Assembly: GCF_025264645.1 (NCBI RefSeq)
Contig: NZ_CP073696.1
Coordinates: forward strand, 3,596,001-3,660,000
Reading direction: 5' to 3'
DNA from: Edaphobacter lichenicola
GTDB lineage: Bacteria > Acidobacteriota > Terriglobia > Terriglobales > Acidobacteriaceae
Length of the DNA stretch: 64,000 bases
Shown: in pieces, positions 56,346-64,000 of the stretch
How positions within the stretch are numbered: position 1 is the stretch's first letter
How the letters are laid out: each line of letters opens with the position of its first letter
Position numbers and translations under genes: made by a program
The notes under the pieces: model-generated
The model's database searches: none
The model's input: the letters and a program-made list of their open reading frames with translations, nothing else
Told to the model about the DNA's origin: nothing

Positions 56346-56996
56346 ATGGACGCTGCATTAGAAGAACTGAAGGCAGGAGTTCGGCGGTTCCGGACGGATA
56401 TCTATCCGGACAACAAAGATGCCTACGTCAAGGCTGCCAGTGTGCCGCAGAAGCCGCATGCGTTGATTGTGACCTGTGCGGACTCGCGGATCGATCCTGA
56501 GTTGATTACACAGTCGCAACCCGGCGATATCTTTGTCACGCGAAACGTCGGCAACCTCGTGCCTGCCTATGGCGAGATGCTTGGCGGCGTCAGCGCGGTC
56601 ATCGAATATGCCGTCTCCGCTCTGAAGGTTCAGCACGTGGCGATCTGCGGGCATTCGGACTGCGGCGCGATGAAGGCCTTGCTGAATCCTGCAAGCCTGG
56701 AGAAGTTACCAACCGTGAAAAGCTGGCTGACGAACGCACAGGCAGCGTTGAGCGTTGCGAACTCACTGGCTCACAAAGACGACAGCGCCAGTGATTCGCT
56801 GCGGCAGTTAACAGAAGAGAACGTGCTCCTGCAACTGCAGCATCTGCGCACGCATCCTTCGGTCGCCGGAGCGATGGCAAAAGGCGAACTGACCATCTCA
56901 GGATGGGTCTACGACATCGGAACAGGCGAAGTCAGAATCTCCGAGGATGGTGGACGAGTGTTCGTGCCAGTAGCCATTGAGGGCCACAAGAAGTGA
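56346..56996 (+). CDS. Beta-class carbonic anhydrase
   Basis: 216 aa with AAAAGGAGA six bases before the ATG. Interconverts CO2 and bicarbonate in the cytoplasm. Zinc ligands and helpers are all present: Cys44, Asp46 and Arg48 in TCADSRID, His103 and Cys106 in CGHSDCGAM. Length is normal. Its TGA overlaps the GTG start of the bestrophin gene by four bases (GTGA), so the two are translationally coupled. Confidence 0.96.
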   Translation: MDAALEELKAGVRRFRTDIYPDNKDAYVKAASVPQKPHALIVTCADSRIDPELITQSQPGDIFVTRNVGNLVPAYGEMLGGVSAVIEYAVSALKVQHVAICGHSDCGAMKALLNPASLEKLPTVKSWLTNAQAALSVANSLAHKDDSASDSLRQLTEENVLLQLQHLRTHPSVAGAMAKGELTISGWVYDIGTGEVRISEDGGRVFVPVAIEGHKK

Positions 56997-57907
56997 TCGT
57001 TCCCCGCGGGCCACAGCTAAGGCAGATGTTGATCTACGTTGGCAGGCCGCTGCTGCTGCTCGTGCTCTACGACTTAGCTGTGGTCATCGCCTACCAGGTC
57101 ATGCATCTGAACTGGATCGCGCTGCCACATATTCCACTCGCTCTGTTCGGGTCGGCTATCGGTATCATCCTCGGCTTCCGAAACCAATCGGCGTATGCGC
57201 GATGGTGGGAGGCAAGAACGCTCTGGGGCGCCGTCGTAAACAACTCCCGTAGCTGGGGTCGCCAGGTAACGACTTCGATGTTGCCATCGAAGAGCGAGGA
57301 AGCCGAAGAAGTGAAGCAGATCCAGCGGCGGATGGTGTATCTGCAGATCGCGTACGTTCATGCGCTGCGCCAGCACCTGAGAAAGCTGGAGCCATGGCCT
57401 GAGTTAGCTCCGCTGATGAGCGAGCAAGAGCTGAATTCGCTCCGGAACGAGAAAAACGTTCCTTTGTCGATTCAGGAGATGATGGGCAATCTATTGCGCG
57501 AGTGCCTGATGCGCGGCTGGATCGACCGCCTGCAGTGGCAGGCCATGGATGAGAGCCTGAACGACCTCGCCGATGCACAAGGTGGAGCAGAGCGCATTAA
57601 GAACACACCGATGCCGAAGCAATATGACTACTTCCCGCAGTTATTCGTACACATCTACTGCGTACTGTTGCCTCTGGCGCTTGTAACCAACATGGGGTGG
57701 TTTACGCCACTCGGATCGACGTTAGTCGGTTTCATCTTTCTAGCACTTAATAAAATCGGGCAGGACCTCGAAGACCCATTCGAGAACACCATCTACGATG
57801 TCCCACTCACCTCAATCACCATCACCATCGAGACAAACCTGCGGCAGCTCCTCGGAGAAACAACTCTCCCTTCCGCTACGACACCGGTCGAAGGGGTGCT
57901 TTGGTAA
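56993..57907 (+). CDS. Bestrophin-family (UPF0187) anion channel
   Basis: 304 aa from GTG 56993, overlapping the carbonic anhydrase stop by four bases. Bestrophins form pentameric anion channels permeable to chloride and bicarbonate; bacterial ones are poorly assigned. Visible features: a first hydrophobic helix (LLLLVLYDLAVVIAYQVM, about 15-33), the conserved IPLALFGSAIGIILGFRNQS block (neck, 50-68) and AYARWWEARTLWGAVVNNSR, and a second helix region near 215-255 (IYCVLLPLALVTNMGWFTPL). The usual late DPF motif is present as EDPFENT. The gene order suggests it moves bicarbonate made or used by the neighbouring enzyme. Confidence 0.9.
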   Translation: MIVPRGPQLRQMLIYVGRPLLLLVLYDLAVVIAYQVMHLNWIALPHIPLALFGSAIGIILGFRNQSAYARWWEARTLWGAVVNNSRSWGRQVTTSMLPSKSEEAEEVKQIQRRMVYLQIAYVHALRQHLRKLEPWPELAPLMSEQELNSLRNEKNVPLSIQEMMGNLLRECLMRGWIDRLQWQAMDESLNDLADAQGGAERIKNTPMPKQYDYFPQLFVHIYCVLLPLALVTNMGWFTPLGSTLVGFIFLALNKIGQDLEDPFENTIYDVPLTSITITIETNLRQLLGETTLPSATTPVEGVLW

Positions 57908-57931
57908 ATATTGAATATGCGATGAACATAG

Positions 57932-57956
57932 AAGCCCCGGCAAAGTGCCGGGGCTT
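57932..57956 (+). terminator. Intrinsic terminator after the bestrophin gene (bidirectional)
   Basis: AAGCCCCGGC - 5 nt - GCCGGGGCTT, a perfect 10-bp GC-rich stem followed by TCTGC; the A-tailed left arm serves the minus-strand gene on its other side. Lies 25 nt past the bestrophin stop and 14 nt before the end of the convergent small membrane-protein gene. Confidence 0.8.
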
Positions 57957-57969
57957 TCTGCATTGCACG

Positions 57970-58230
57970 CTAGGCGTGGGTGGTGCCGTCGGAGCCGTGA
58001 AGTTTTACCAGCTTGTTGTAGATGCCGAGGATAAGGAAGGGTGCGGCCCATTGGCCAACGAAGAGAGCCGAATGCGGCTTCTTTGAAGCCTGAAAGCCGA
58101 CAGAGACGGCCATGGACGCGAGTGCGAGCCCGAGGTAGATGCTGGATGGAATCTGTGCTGTGACTTTTTCGATCGCTGCTGTTACTTGATCTTCCTGAAC
58201 TTCTCCCTGGCTTACACGATAGTCGGTCAT
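57970..58230 (-). CDS. Small membrane protein with two helices
   Basis: 86 aa, AAGGAG seven bases upstream of ATG 58230. Two hydrophobic segments (SSIYLGLALASMAVSVGFQA at about 29-48, LFVGQWAAPFLILGIYNKLV at 56-75) with a polar N-terminal helix (EVQEDQVTAAIEKVTAQI). A similar layout occurs in small acidobacterial inner-membrane proteins of unknown role. No sequence motif beyond this. Convergent with the bestrophin gene, sharing its terminator. Confidence 0.7.
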   Translation of the reverse strand: MTDYRVSQGEVQEDQVTAAIEKVTAQIPSSIYLGLALASMAVSVGFQASKKPHSALFVGQWAAPFLILGIYNKLVKLHGSDGTTHA

Positions 58231-58371
58231 GCGAATCTCCTTGGCGGCATTGCCGTCCTATAAGCAAAGATGCAGGAACTCGCGTGACGAGAGGGAGCAA
58301 ATGCTGGGAGTTTTGCACGGTCAACAGGTGCGTGGATTGCGTTGATGTGGTGGAGTGCGTTTAGAACCGCG

Positions 58372-59256
58372 CTAAAGCCACTGCAGTTTGCGGAGTACGT
58401 AGAGGAGGATTGCGGTGGCGATAACGGTGATGCCGCCAACCAGTTCCGCTCCGTGGGGAGAGTCCTCAAACGGAAGGCCCTTGAGGTTCATTCCATAGAT
58501 GCCCGAGATGGCAAGCGCGGGCAGAGCGATGGTGCCAAGCACAGTGAGTACCTTCATCACTTCGTTGGTGCGATTGGCGACCGAAGACAGATAGATGTCG
58601 AGTGTGTTGTTAAGAAGATCGCGCTGAGTTTCGACCGAGTCGAGCAACCGGGCGACGTGGTCGTAGGTGTCGCGCATGTAGGGCTGGTGCTCAGCGTCGA
58701 TGACGGTGTCGGGGTCGCGCTGAAGGTGGAGAGATGCGTCGCGCGTATTGACGAGAACGCGACGGAGATCGATGAGTTCGCGCTTGATCGCGAAGACGGA
58801 CTGCAGGATCTCAGGCGAAGGGTCGTCGAAGACTTTGTCTTCGAGTTGGTCGATACGGTCGTCGAAGTGATCGATAGCTGGAAAGTAAAGATCGACGATG
58901 GTATCGAGGATAAGAGAGAGAAGCTTACCCGGATGCTCGTCATCGCCATCTCGGCGAGCGCGGGCGAGAGCTTGTTCGCTCGTGGGGCAGGTAGGGTCCG
59001 AGATCGTAATGAGAAAGTCTTTGCCCGCGAAGATGTCGATGGGAGAGAAAGCCGGCATCTGTTCCCCGGGGTTATCCGGATCCGGGACAAGGCGTACAGG
59101 CTTGAAAACCGCAAACGTGTACGCAGATGTTGTATCGACTTTAACGCTCTCGTCTTCGTTGCGTGCATCTTCGATGTGGAGCGGGTGAAGGTTGTACTGC
59201 TTCGCCAGCTTGTCGAGCTTCAGGTCTTTCGCGTCGTCGAGTTGATACCAGGGCAT
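58372..59256 (-). CDS. corA: CorA-type magnesium/cobalt transporter
   Basis: 294 aa from ATG 59256, for which AGGAG lies five bases upstream; a further in-frame ATG at 59313 has none. The pore signature YGMNL (GMN at 255-257) and two terminal helices (VLTVLGTIALPALAISGIYG and GGITVIATAILLYVLRKL) are intact. Before them, a large cytoplasmic domain (1-225) with HIEDARNEDESVK and the long stalk helix (DTIVDLYFPAIDHFDDRIDQ), typical of CorA. It imports Mg2+ (Co2+/Ni2+) across the inner membrane as a pentamer. Monocistronic. Confidence 0.95.
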   Translation of the reverse strand: MPWYQLDDAKDLKLDKLAKQYNLHPLHIEDARNEDESVKVDTTSAYTFAVFKPVRLVPDPDNPGEQMPAFSPIDIFAGKDFLITISDPTCPTSEQALARARRDGDDEHPGKLLSLILDTIVDLYFPAIDHFDDRIDQLEDKVFDDPSPEILQSVFAIKRELIDLRRVLVNTRDASLHLQRDPDTVIDAEHQPYMRDTYDHVARLLDSVETQRDLLNNTLDIYLSSVANRTNEVMKVLTVLGTIALPALAISGIYGMNLKGLPFEDSPHGAELVGGITVIATAILLYVLRKLQWL

Positions 59257-59482
59257 GAGCACTCCTGCTTGATGCGTTTCGTCATCCCACAGCTGAGATT
59301 CACTTGCGTCCATCGTACTGCGACGAACATGCCTGATCCCAGGACCCGCACAAATTCCTAAACTCTGATAAGAATCTCAGACATCAGAGAAAGAGTCATC
59401 TCTCCGGATCCTATGCCGACCGGATGACGATCGTGATAACAATGCAAAAAAGATGAAGTAGACTCTCCGAGGAGGTAATTCC

Positions 59483-59893
59483 ATGCGGTCACGTCTCTCG
59501 ATCTCCCTTGCAATGGCGATGCTGATGGCAATCAGTGCGGCAGGCGCAATAACTTTGGCGCAGGAGCCGGCAAACGCCCCTGAAGGGAGCAGCCTTCCGG
59601 TGGGCAGCAAAGACCGGCCCGTGCGAGTGTCCTCAGGCGTCATGGCTGGACTCGTCGTCCACAAGGTCGATCCCGCCAATCCGACAGCCAACATGACCGG
59701 CGCGGTCGTCATAGCCGCTACGATCGACGATCACGGCAAGGTGATACAGATGACCGCTATCTCCGGGCCGGAGGCGCTGCACGGCGCCGCACTCGCCGCC
59801 CTGCGTCAATGGACATACAAGCCCTATCTGTTGAATGGTGTGCCCGTCTTTGTGTCGACAATGGTGACAGTCATCTTTCCGCGTACACGATAA
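59483..59893 (+). CDS. Secreted TonB C-terminal-domain protein
   Basis: 136 aa, GAGGAGG eight bases before ATG 59483. Signal peptide at 1-26 (cut at ITLAQ). Residues about 55-136 are a TonB C-terminal domain (GAVVIAATIDDHGKVIQMTA, ALAALRQWTYKPYLLNGVPV), which in energy transducers contacts the TonB box of receptors. There is no proline-rich spanning region or N-terminal anchor here, so it is free in the periplasm and cannot itself energise a transporter. Such short exported TonB-C proteins are common in acidobacteria, role unknown. Confidence 0.82.
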   Translation: MRSRLSISLAMAMLMAISAAGAITLAQEPANAPEGSSLPVGSKDRPVRVSSGVMAGLVVHKVDPANPTANMTGAVVIAATIDDHGKVIQMTAISGPEALHGAALAALRQWTYKPYLLNGVPVFVSTMVTVIFPRTR

Positions 59894-59900
59894 AGCGACG

Positions 59901-60515
59901 TTATTCGTCGTCCTGCCAGCGCAGGTCGCAGCTGTTGCAGTGCCACGACTCCGAGCCCCGAGGCAACGGCAGCGCAAAGAGGTAAAGCGACGCTAGAGCG
60001 GCTTTGCGCCCTTGGCGCTCCCACAGGATGTCGGTGGAAGTGCATCGAGGACAGCGGGGTTGCTGGAATCCAGGCTGGTCGGGGATGGAGAACTCACTGG
60101 GAACAGGTTGCGAGAGGATTGCCTCGGCCGCTTCGACATCACCGGATGCGACCTGAAGGCGGATGCCGCCGATGAAGTTCGAGACCTGCCAGTCGAGACG
60201 AACGAGGTTCTCATCTTTAAGGAAACAGAAGATTCCCGCAGACTCGATAACGGCACGAGCGACGATGGCCTCGGAGAGATCGCGATAGCGGCGGATGGTG
60301 ACAAGCTCACGGAACTCAGGTGGAGCATCCTCGACAGGTAGAGGAGGTTCGGCGTAGTCCAGATTGCGCGCAGTGAACTCAGCCGCAAGGGCCAGGCGGG
60401 CCTCAGGCATCAGCGAGTGCCATTCGGCGAGCAGACTCTGCAACTCCAGATCGGACATGGGACGGTAGACGTCGGCGAAGGTGAGTTCTGGTTCGCGATG
60501 GAAGGGGTTCAACAC
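59901..60515 (-). CDS. DUF2007-like protein with C-terminal zinc ribbon
   Basis: 204 aa from GTG 60515; the start is uncertain (the frame goes further up without ribosome site; ATG 60458 is another option). Middle part (about 75-140): LVTIRRYRDLSEAIVARAVI-ESAGIFCFLKDENL and NFIGGIRLQVASGDVEAAEA fit the DUF2007 fold (putative signalling/PII-like). The C-terminus has two CxxC knuckles (RCPRCTSTDILW and HCNSCDLRWQDD), a zinc ribbon. A short N-terminal helical domain begins MSDLELQSLLAEW. Cytoplasmic; function unknown. Convergent with the TonB-C gene. Confidence 0.72.
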   Translation of the reverse strand: MLNPFHREPELTFADVYRPMSDLELQSLLAEWHSLMPEARLALAAEFTARNLDYAEPPLPVEDAPPEFRELVTIRRYRDLSEAIVARAVIESAGIFCFLKDENLVRLDWQVSNFIGGIRLQVASGDVEAAEAILSQPVPSEFSIPDQPGFQQPRCPRCTSTDILWERQGRKAALASLYLFALPLPRGSESWHCNSCDLRWQDDE

Positions 60516-60630
60516 GCCTCGTGATCGTAACAGAGCACATCGATGGCTCAAATGTTGGGACGTTAGGCAAAAACGTTGAGGCCGCGAAAAAATATGTTAA
60601 AAACTTGGCACTTTTTTCAGAGCCGAAAAA

Positions 60631-60760
60631 CGTGGTGTTGAATTACCACGTTCACCACGCATTCCACCACGATTTGACCATCAAAAAACCACGTTTTGCA
60701 CGCTCGTTTTCCCAAAAACCCCTGCAAAAACGCCATTCAGCCACCCAACAAAAAAATCCG
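60631..60760 (-). repeat. Phased GTGGT element, copy B (inverted relative to copy A)
   Basis: Minus-strand GTGGT boxes end at 60692, 60670, 60658 and 60649, plus one variant ATGGT ending at 60681: spacing 11, 11, 12, 9 in the direction of the element, identical to copy A. GGCGTTTTTGC (60734-60724) stands 42 bp before the first box in both copies. Ends in the hairpin CGTGGT - 8 nt - ACCACG. Lies directly behind the end of the LolD-like gene. Confidence 0.75.
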
Positions 60761-60779
60761 CTTTTAAAGTTCGGACACG

Positions 60780-61577
60780 TTAGCCGTTACCGTCTTCGAT
60801 GTGGGTCATCTCCCCATCGCGCATGTGGAGAATACGGTCAGCAATCTGAGCCGCCTCTGGATTGTGGGTAATCATCAGGACGGTCTGATTCAGTTCACGG
60901 CTGGACTGACGAAGCATCTTCAGAACCGCATCGGAGTTCTTCGTGTCGAGATTGCCGGTTGGCTCATCAGCCAAAACAATCGCGGGCCGATTAATGAGCG
61001 CGCGGGCAATAGCGACGCGCTGTTGCTCGCCACCAGATAACTCATTGGGGCGGTGGTCGAGGCGCCCTTGAATGCCCAGCATCTCGGTGAGGTGCTGCAG
61101 AAGCGGGCGATCCAACTCTCGCTTCGTCGATGCACCAAGATTGGCGATGTCGTGGGCAATCTCGATGTTGCCCATGGCAGAGAGCGTCGGCAGCAAGTTA
61201 AAGCGCTGGAAGATGAAGCCGATCTTGGCGCGACGGGTCTTCGTGCGCTCGGCGTCACTAAGCGTGGCGAAGTCAATGCCATCGATCAGGACCGAACCGC
61301 TGCTGGCGCCGGTGAGGCCGCCCAGGATATAGAAAAGCGTGGACTTCCCTGAGCCGGAAGGACCGACGATGGCAACAAACTCGCCGGGAGTGATGGAGAA
61401 GTTGACCTTGCGGAGCGCAGGAACCTCGAGCTTGCCGGAACGATAGGTCTTACCCAGATCGCGAGCGAGGATGATAGGCGCAGACGTCGAATTTAGGGTG
61501 CCGTCAGGCGTCGTGTGAAGAGGCGTTGTGGCGGAGCGGTGGTCGGGCTGGGGGGGCAACGTGGAAGAATGAGGCAT
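60780..61577 (-). CDS. LolD/MacB-type ABC transporter ATP-binding protein
   Basis: 265 aa from ATG 61577. Walker [10 protein letters not shown] at about 70-78, Q-loop [11 protein letters not shown], signature LSGGEQQR at about 174-181, Walker [12 protein letters not shown], and the D-loop LDTKNSD typical of the LolD/MacB/FtsE class. The first 35 residues are a Pro/Thr-rich extension. It should energise lipoprotein release or efflux, but no permease gene lies in the window: the next gene on this strand ends 265 bp away. An incomplete cassette, or one whose permease is elsewhere. Confidence 0.92.
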   Translation of the reverse strand: MPHSSTLPPQPDHRSATTPLHTTPDGTLNSTSAPIILARDLGKTYRSGKLEVPALRKVNFSITPGEFVAIVGPSGSGKSTLFYILGGLTGASSGSVLIDGIDFATLSDAERTKTRRAKIGFIFQRFNLLPTLSAMGNIEIAHDIANLGASTKRELDRPLLQHLTEMLGIQGRLDHRPNELSGGEQQRVAIARALINRPAIVLADEPTGNLDTKNSDAVLKMLRQSSRELNQTVLMITHNPEAAQIADRILHMRDGEMTHIEDGNG

Positions 61578-61612
61578 GTACTTCTCTAAAGTCTATCGTG
61601 AATGGGGTGGGA

Positions 61613-62206
61613 ATGAGGGCCACTGAGTTTTTGATGCTGGGGACAGTGGGGTGGACCGGAGTAGGTGCACTGGGGGTTTTGGTGTCGTGGCTGCGGGGGG
61701 AGAAGCTGCGTGTAAAGCGCGGGATTCAGTGGTTGATCGGGGTGTGGGTGGTGTATCTGGGAGTCTTGATGGGGGTTTCCCTGGTACAGAAGCAGAGGGT
61801 GGTGGCGATCGGCGAGACACAGTGCTTCAACAACATATGTTTTACAGTGACGGGGATGGAAGAAGTGCCCAGATTTGTGCCTCGGGATGGACGGCGCCTG
61901 GTTCGTGTATCGATTAGAGTTACAAACCGTGGCCGGTCGGCACAAAGCAACAGCTTGATGAAGGCCTACTTGGTGGATGGGCAGGAGAGACGGTGGAAGG
62001 AGTCATCTGGCGTGAACGGAGTTAATTTGACCGCGAAGGTGGCCGCGGATTCTTCCGTGACAAGTGAGCCGGTCTTTGAGATTGCCGGAGACGCTACGGA
62101 GCTTGGGTTGGTATTGACGCAGGGCTGGAGGCAACCAGGAGTCCTTGTGATTGGAGATTCGGACAGCGTGATGCACCGTCGGACGATGGTAAAGCTGGGA
62201 CGATGA
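61613..62206 (+). CDS. Membrane-anchored protein with DUF4352-like domain
   Basis: 197 aa from ATG 61613, purine-rich GGGGTGGG upstream. Two helices (FLMLGTVGWTGVGALGVLVS and IQWLIGVWVVYLGVLMGVSL) in the first 60 residues, then a beta-sandwich of about 120 residues: VRVSIRVTNRGRSAQSNSLM, KAYLVDGQERRWKESSG, SVTSEPVFEIAGDATELGLV, the order of a DUF4352 (immunoglobulin-like telomeric-repeat-binding-like) domain. A CFNNICF pair may be disulfide-bonded. Exported domain faces the periplasm. Divergent from the ABC ATPase gene by 35 bp, so the two may share regulation. Confidence 0.72.
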   Translation: MRATEFLMLGTVGWTGVGALGVLVSWLRGEKLRVKRGIQWLIGVWVVYLGVLMGVSLVQKQRVVAIGETQCFNNICFTVTGMEEVPRFVPRDGRRLVRVSIRVTNRGRSAQSNSLMKAYLVDGQERRWKESSGVNGVNLTAKVAADSSVTSEPVFEIAGDATELGLVLTQGWRQPGVLVIGDSDSVMHRRTMVKLGR

Positions 62207-62760
62207 CGATGCTGCGACAAGTGCGGCGGTGGGGCTAAGGAAATTAGGTCTAAGTTACCGCAGGTCCGTTATTTAGTTACTGGTGTGGGAGCATGTTCGG
62301 GACACCGTTTTCCACAAATATTTGCAAATTGGTGCATGGTGCGAAACAGGAGAATGAGAAATCCCCTATTGAATACTGGGTAGCAATTTGGAACCCAGAT
62401 GCACGTAACTATGTCGTCGGAAGTCTAAGAAAGCTTCTGCATGGGCTCAACCTACTGCGCAGTAGTTATGCAAAGTAGGGACGACTTAAATCAATATTGA
62501 TGGGCTTCACGTACGAACCGGATTTACGAACGCGACTGGCGTGGGCAACCGTCTCTTGCATGCATTACTACGCACTTTACGTTTTTATGCTCAGTTTCAT
62601 TTCGCCTGAGTTGAAGCCCTAAATCAAACATATGTGCGATGCACCGTCGCGCGCCTCGGGAGCCGAAGCGCGGTAACGATGGCGCGTCTGACTGTCCGCT
62701 ATGCAGCCCCTCCCGTCTGCGTATACGGTCGCGCTCGTTCAACAATGCCCAGGAGGCAGA
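62207..62760. other. Intergenic region, no firmly supported gene
   Basis: About 550 bp. A 61-codon frame (62293-62478, plus strand) begins MFGTPFSTNICKLVHGAKQE; it has no ribosome site or known family. The last 12 bases hold AGGAGG (62751-62756), which belongs to the following gene. Confidence 0.4.
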
Positions 62761-62761
62761 A

Positions 62762-64000
62762 GTAAATAAGATCATTTGCACTCTCATTACCGCATCGGTT
62801 GTATTGGCCGGATCTGCTTACGGTCAGAACAAACCCAAAACAACGCAGGATAAGCAGGGGAAGCAGGCTCTGCGTGACAACCAGATGGACAACCTTACTG
62901 CAGCCGGCGATCCTTCGATTGCGGCAAACAACTCAAGTGTCACCAGCTCTGCTACCGGAGCCGTAAATCTGAGCGGATCTACCTTGAGTGGTGCCAGTGG
63001 TATCAACATTGTCAGCTCAGCAGACGCTACCGTTGCAAATGGTGCGAACGTGTATGACAGTAGCCTGACTGGCGACGCCTCGACCAAAGGCGCTGCTGTA
63101 AACCAAGTAAACGCCATTGGACAAGCAACTACGACAACAGGAACGTTGAGTGGCTATCACCGAGGTCAGGACAGCCAGTTGACAGTCAACAAGAGCTCGG
63201 ATGTAACCGCATCTGACGACTCTTCAGCAAGTCTGACTACAAGCCTCAATCACAGTACAACGAACAGCAAGTCCTTCACAGACGATAGTGCAAGCACTCA
63301 TAGCGACTCTGCCAGCTTCAGCACAAGTGAGAATAGCGCACAGCAGGCAAGCGAGAGCAAGCACTCCTCGCTTGATACGTCGGCCTCTGCTTCCAACAAC
63401 AATAGCAGTCGAGTTCGACTAGCAATTCCTTTGCTGCGAGCGATGTGCTGCCTGCGAGCGATAGCAAGTCTGCTGCCGCGACGTTGGATGCTTCGGCGCA
63501 CAAGGCAAACAGCGACAACAGCACGGCGGCCTTCGGATCGACCGCAAACTCTGCGACGGCTGCTCCAGGAGGCAACGCCGGAACGAGCGGTAATTCAGCG
63601 TCGAACAACCAAGCTGCAAGCGGCGGAAGTACTTCGGGAACCGTTGGGAACGCAGCTAACAACACACATGCTGCCAATGGAGGATCGGCGACGAACGCGA
63701 CCTCAAATGCTGCCGCAACCGACACCAGCGCCGCAAATAGTGCTGCCTCATTGGCTGCCAGCTTGAACCTTGCTTCAAACCAGAAGTTGTCCGCAAGCAC
63801 TTCCAATTCGGACAAGTTCGCTACCCAATCCGCATCCTCTAACGCATCGAAGGAGGCTGCGTCACTTGCTACCACCGATGCTTCTCAGGCCGCAGAAGCC
63901 TCGAACCAAGATAGCGCCACAAAAATTACTGCATCCGAAAACTCCTCTTCGAATCACGATGTGAGTTCATCGGACAAGTTTGCTACCAGCACAGTTGCAA
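62762..64000 (+). CDS. Low-complexity Ser/Ala/Asn-rich exported protein, frameshifted, 3' end outside window
   Basis: AGGAGG at 62751-62756 is followed after five bases by the in-frame codon GTA, then by NKIICTLITASVVLAGSAYG, a good signal peptide. No ATG, GTG or TTG lies where the start should be; either GTA stands for a damaged ATG or translation starts oddly. The mature protein is almost only Ser, Ala, Thr, Asn, Asp and Gly. Near 63406 the frame breaks: the same composition continues in another frame (ASDVLPASDSKSAAATLDAS onward) to the end of the window, consistent with one missing base. Likely a surface or filament-like protein. A sequencing error or true decay cannot be told apart here. 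Confidence 0.65.

Noticed and set aside
63395..63415. Programmed -1 frameshift in the low-complexity gene
   Set aside because: The sequence at the break has no slippery heptamer and no clear downstream stem; a lost base or a decayed gene explains it more simply.

Overview
The window looks like a chromosomal segment of an Acidobacteriota bacterium of the class Terriglobia (the Edaphobacter/Granulicella/Terriglobus group). This is inferred from family content and DNA style, not from a marker gene: an Oar-like TonB-dependent receptor with a carboxypeptidase-regulatory N-terminal domain, a GH78 rhamnosidase, very long secreted Ig-repeat lipoproteins, a DUF3857/transglutaminase-TPR protein, a B12-dependent ribonucleotide reductase, many small genes with clear GGAGG-type ribosome sites, and several dispersed intergenic repeats. 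I see no rRNA, tRNA, CRISPR array, integrase or transposase.

Layout. (1) 1-11694: a tightly coupled cassette of four very large proteins (the first cut by the window edge, DUF6603-like; the others about 1062, 1485 and 605 aa) and a two-helix membrane protein. Genes overlap by 4 to 23 nt, so they are probably made together; their joint function is unknown to me. (2) 11860-25086: secreted alpha-L-rhamnosidase, an HTH protein, an Oar-like outer-membrane receptor with a terminator and a putative operator, a divergent NmrA/LysR pair, a tandem HD-GYP protein and an OmpA-family protein. (3) 25136-36072: an Ig-repeat lipoprotein with eight domains, a ribbon-helix-helix protein, remnants of LysR and AraC regulators, a thioredoxin-reductase-like flavoprotein without redox cysteines, a Tat signal peptide without its enzyme, a FixJ-type response regulator and an AraC activator behind three direct repeats. 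This is the most eroded part. (4) 36073-41061: HrpB helicase, a reductive-dehalogenase/QueG-like iron-sulfur protein and an MFS transporter. (5) 41070-49345: small proteins of mostly unknown function between repeats, then nrdJ with a recognisable promoter and NrdR-like palindrome. (6) 49693-64000: transglutaminase-TPR protein, GT39 glycosyltransferase, HNH protein, Dabb protein, thioredoxin-like protein, an overlapping carbonic anhydrase-bestrophin pair, CorA, a TonB-C protein, a DUF2007/zinc-ribbon protein, a LolD-type ATPase, and a low-complexity Ser/Ala/Asn-rich secreted protein that carries a frameshift and runs off the end.

The best candidates for something undescribed are the giant-protein cassette at the left edge and an intergenic element present twice (41074-41198 and, inverted, 60631-60760). 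In that element five GTGGT boxes keep exactly the same spacing (11, 11, 12, 9 bp) while the bases between them have changed completely. All functions below are read from sequence by eye; no database search was run.
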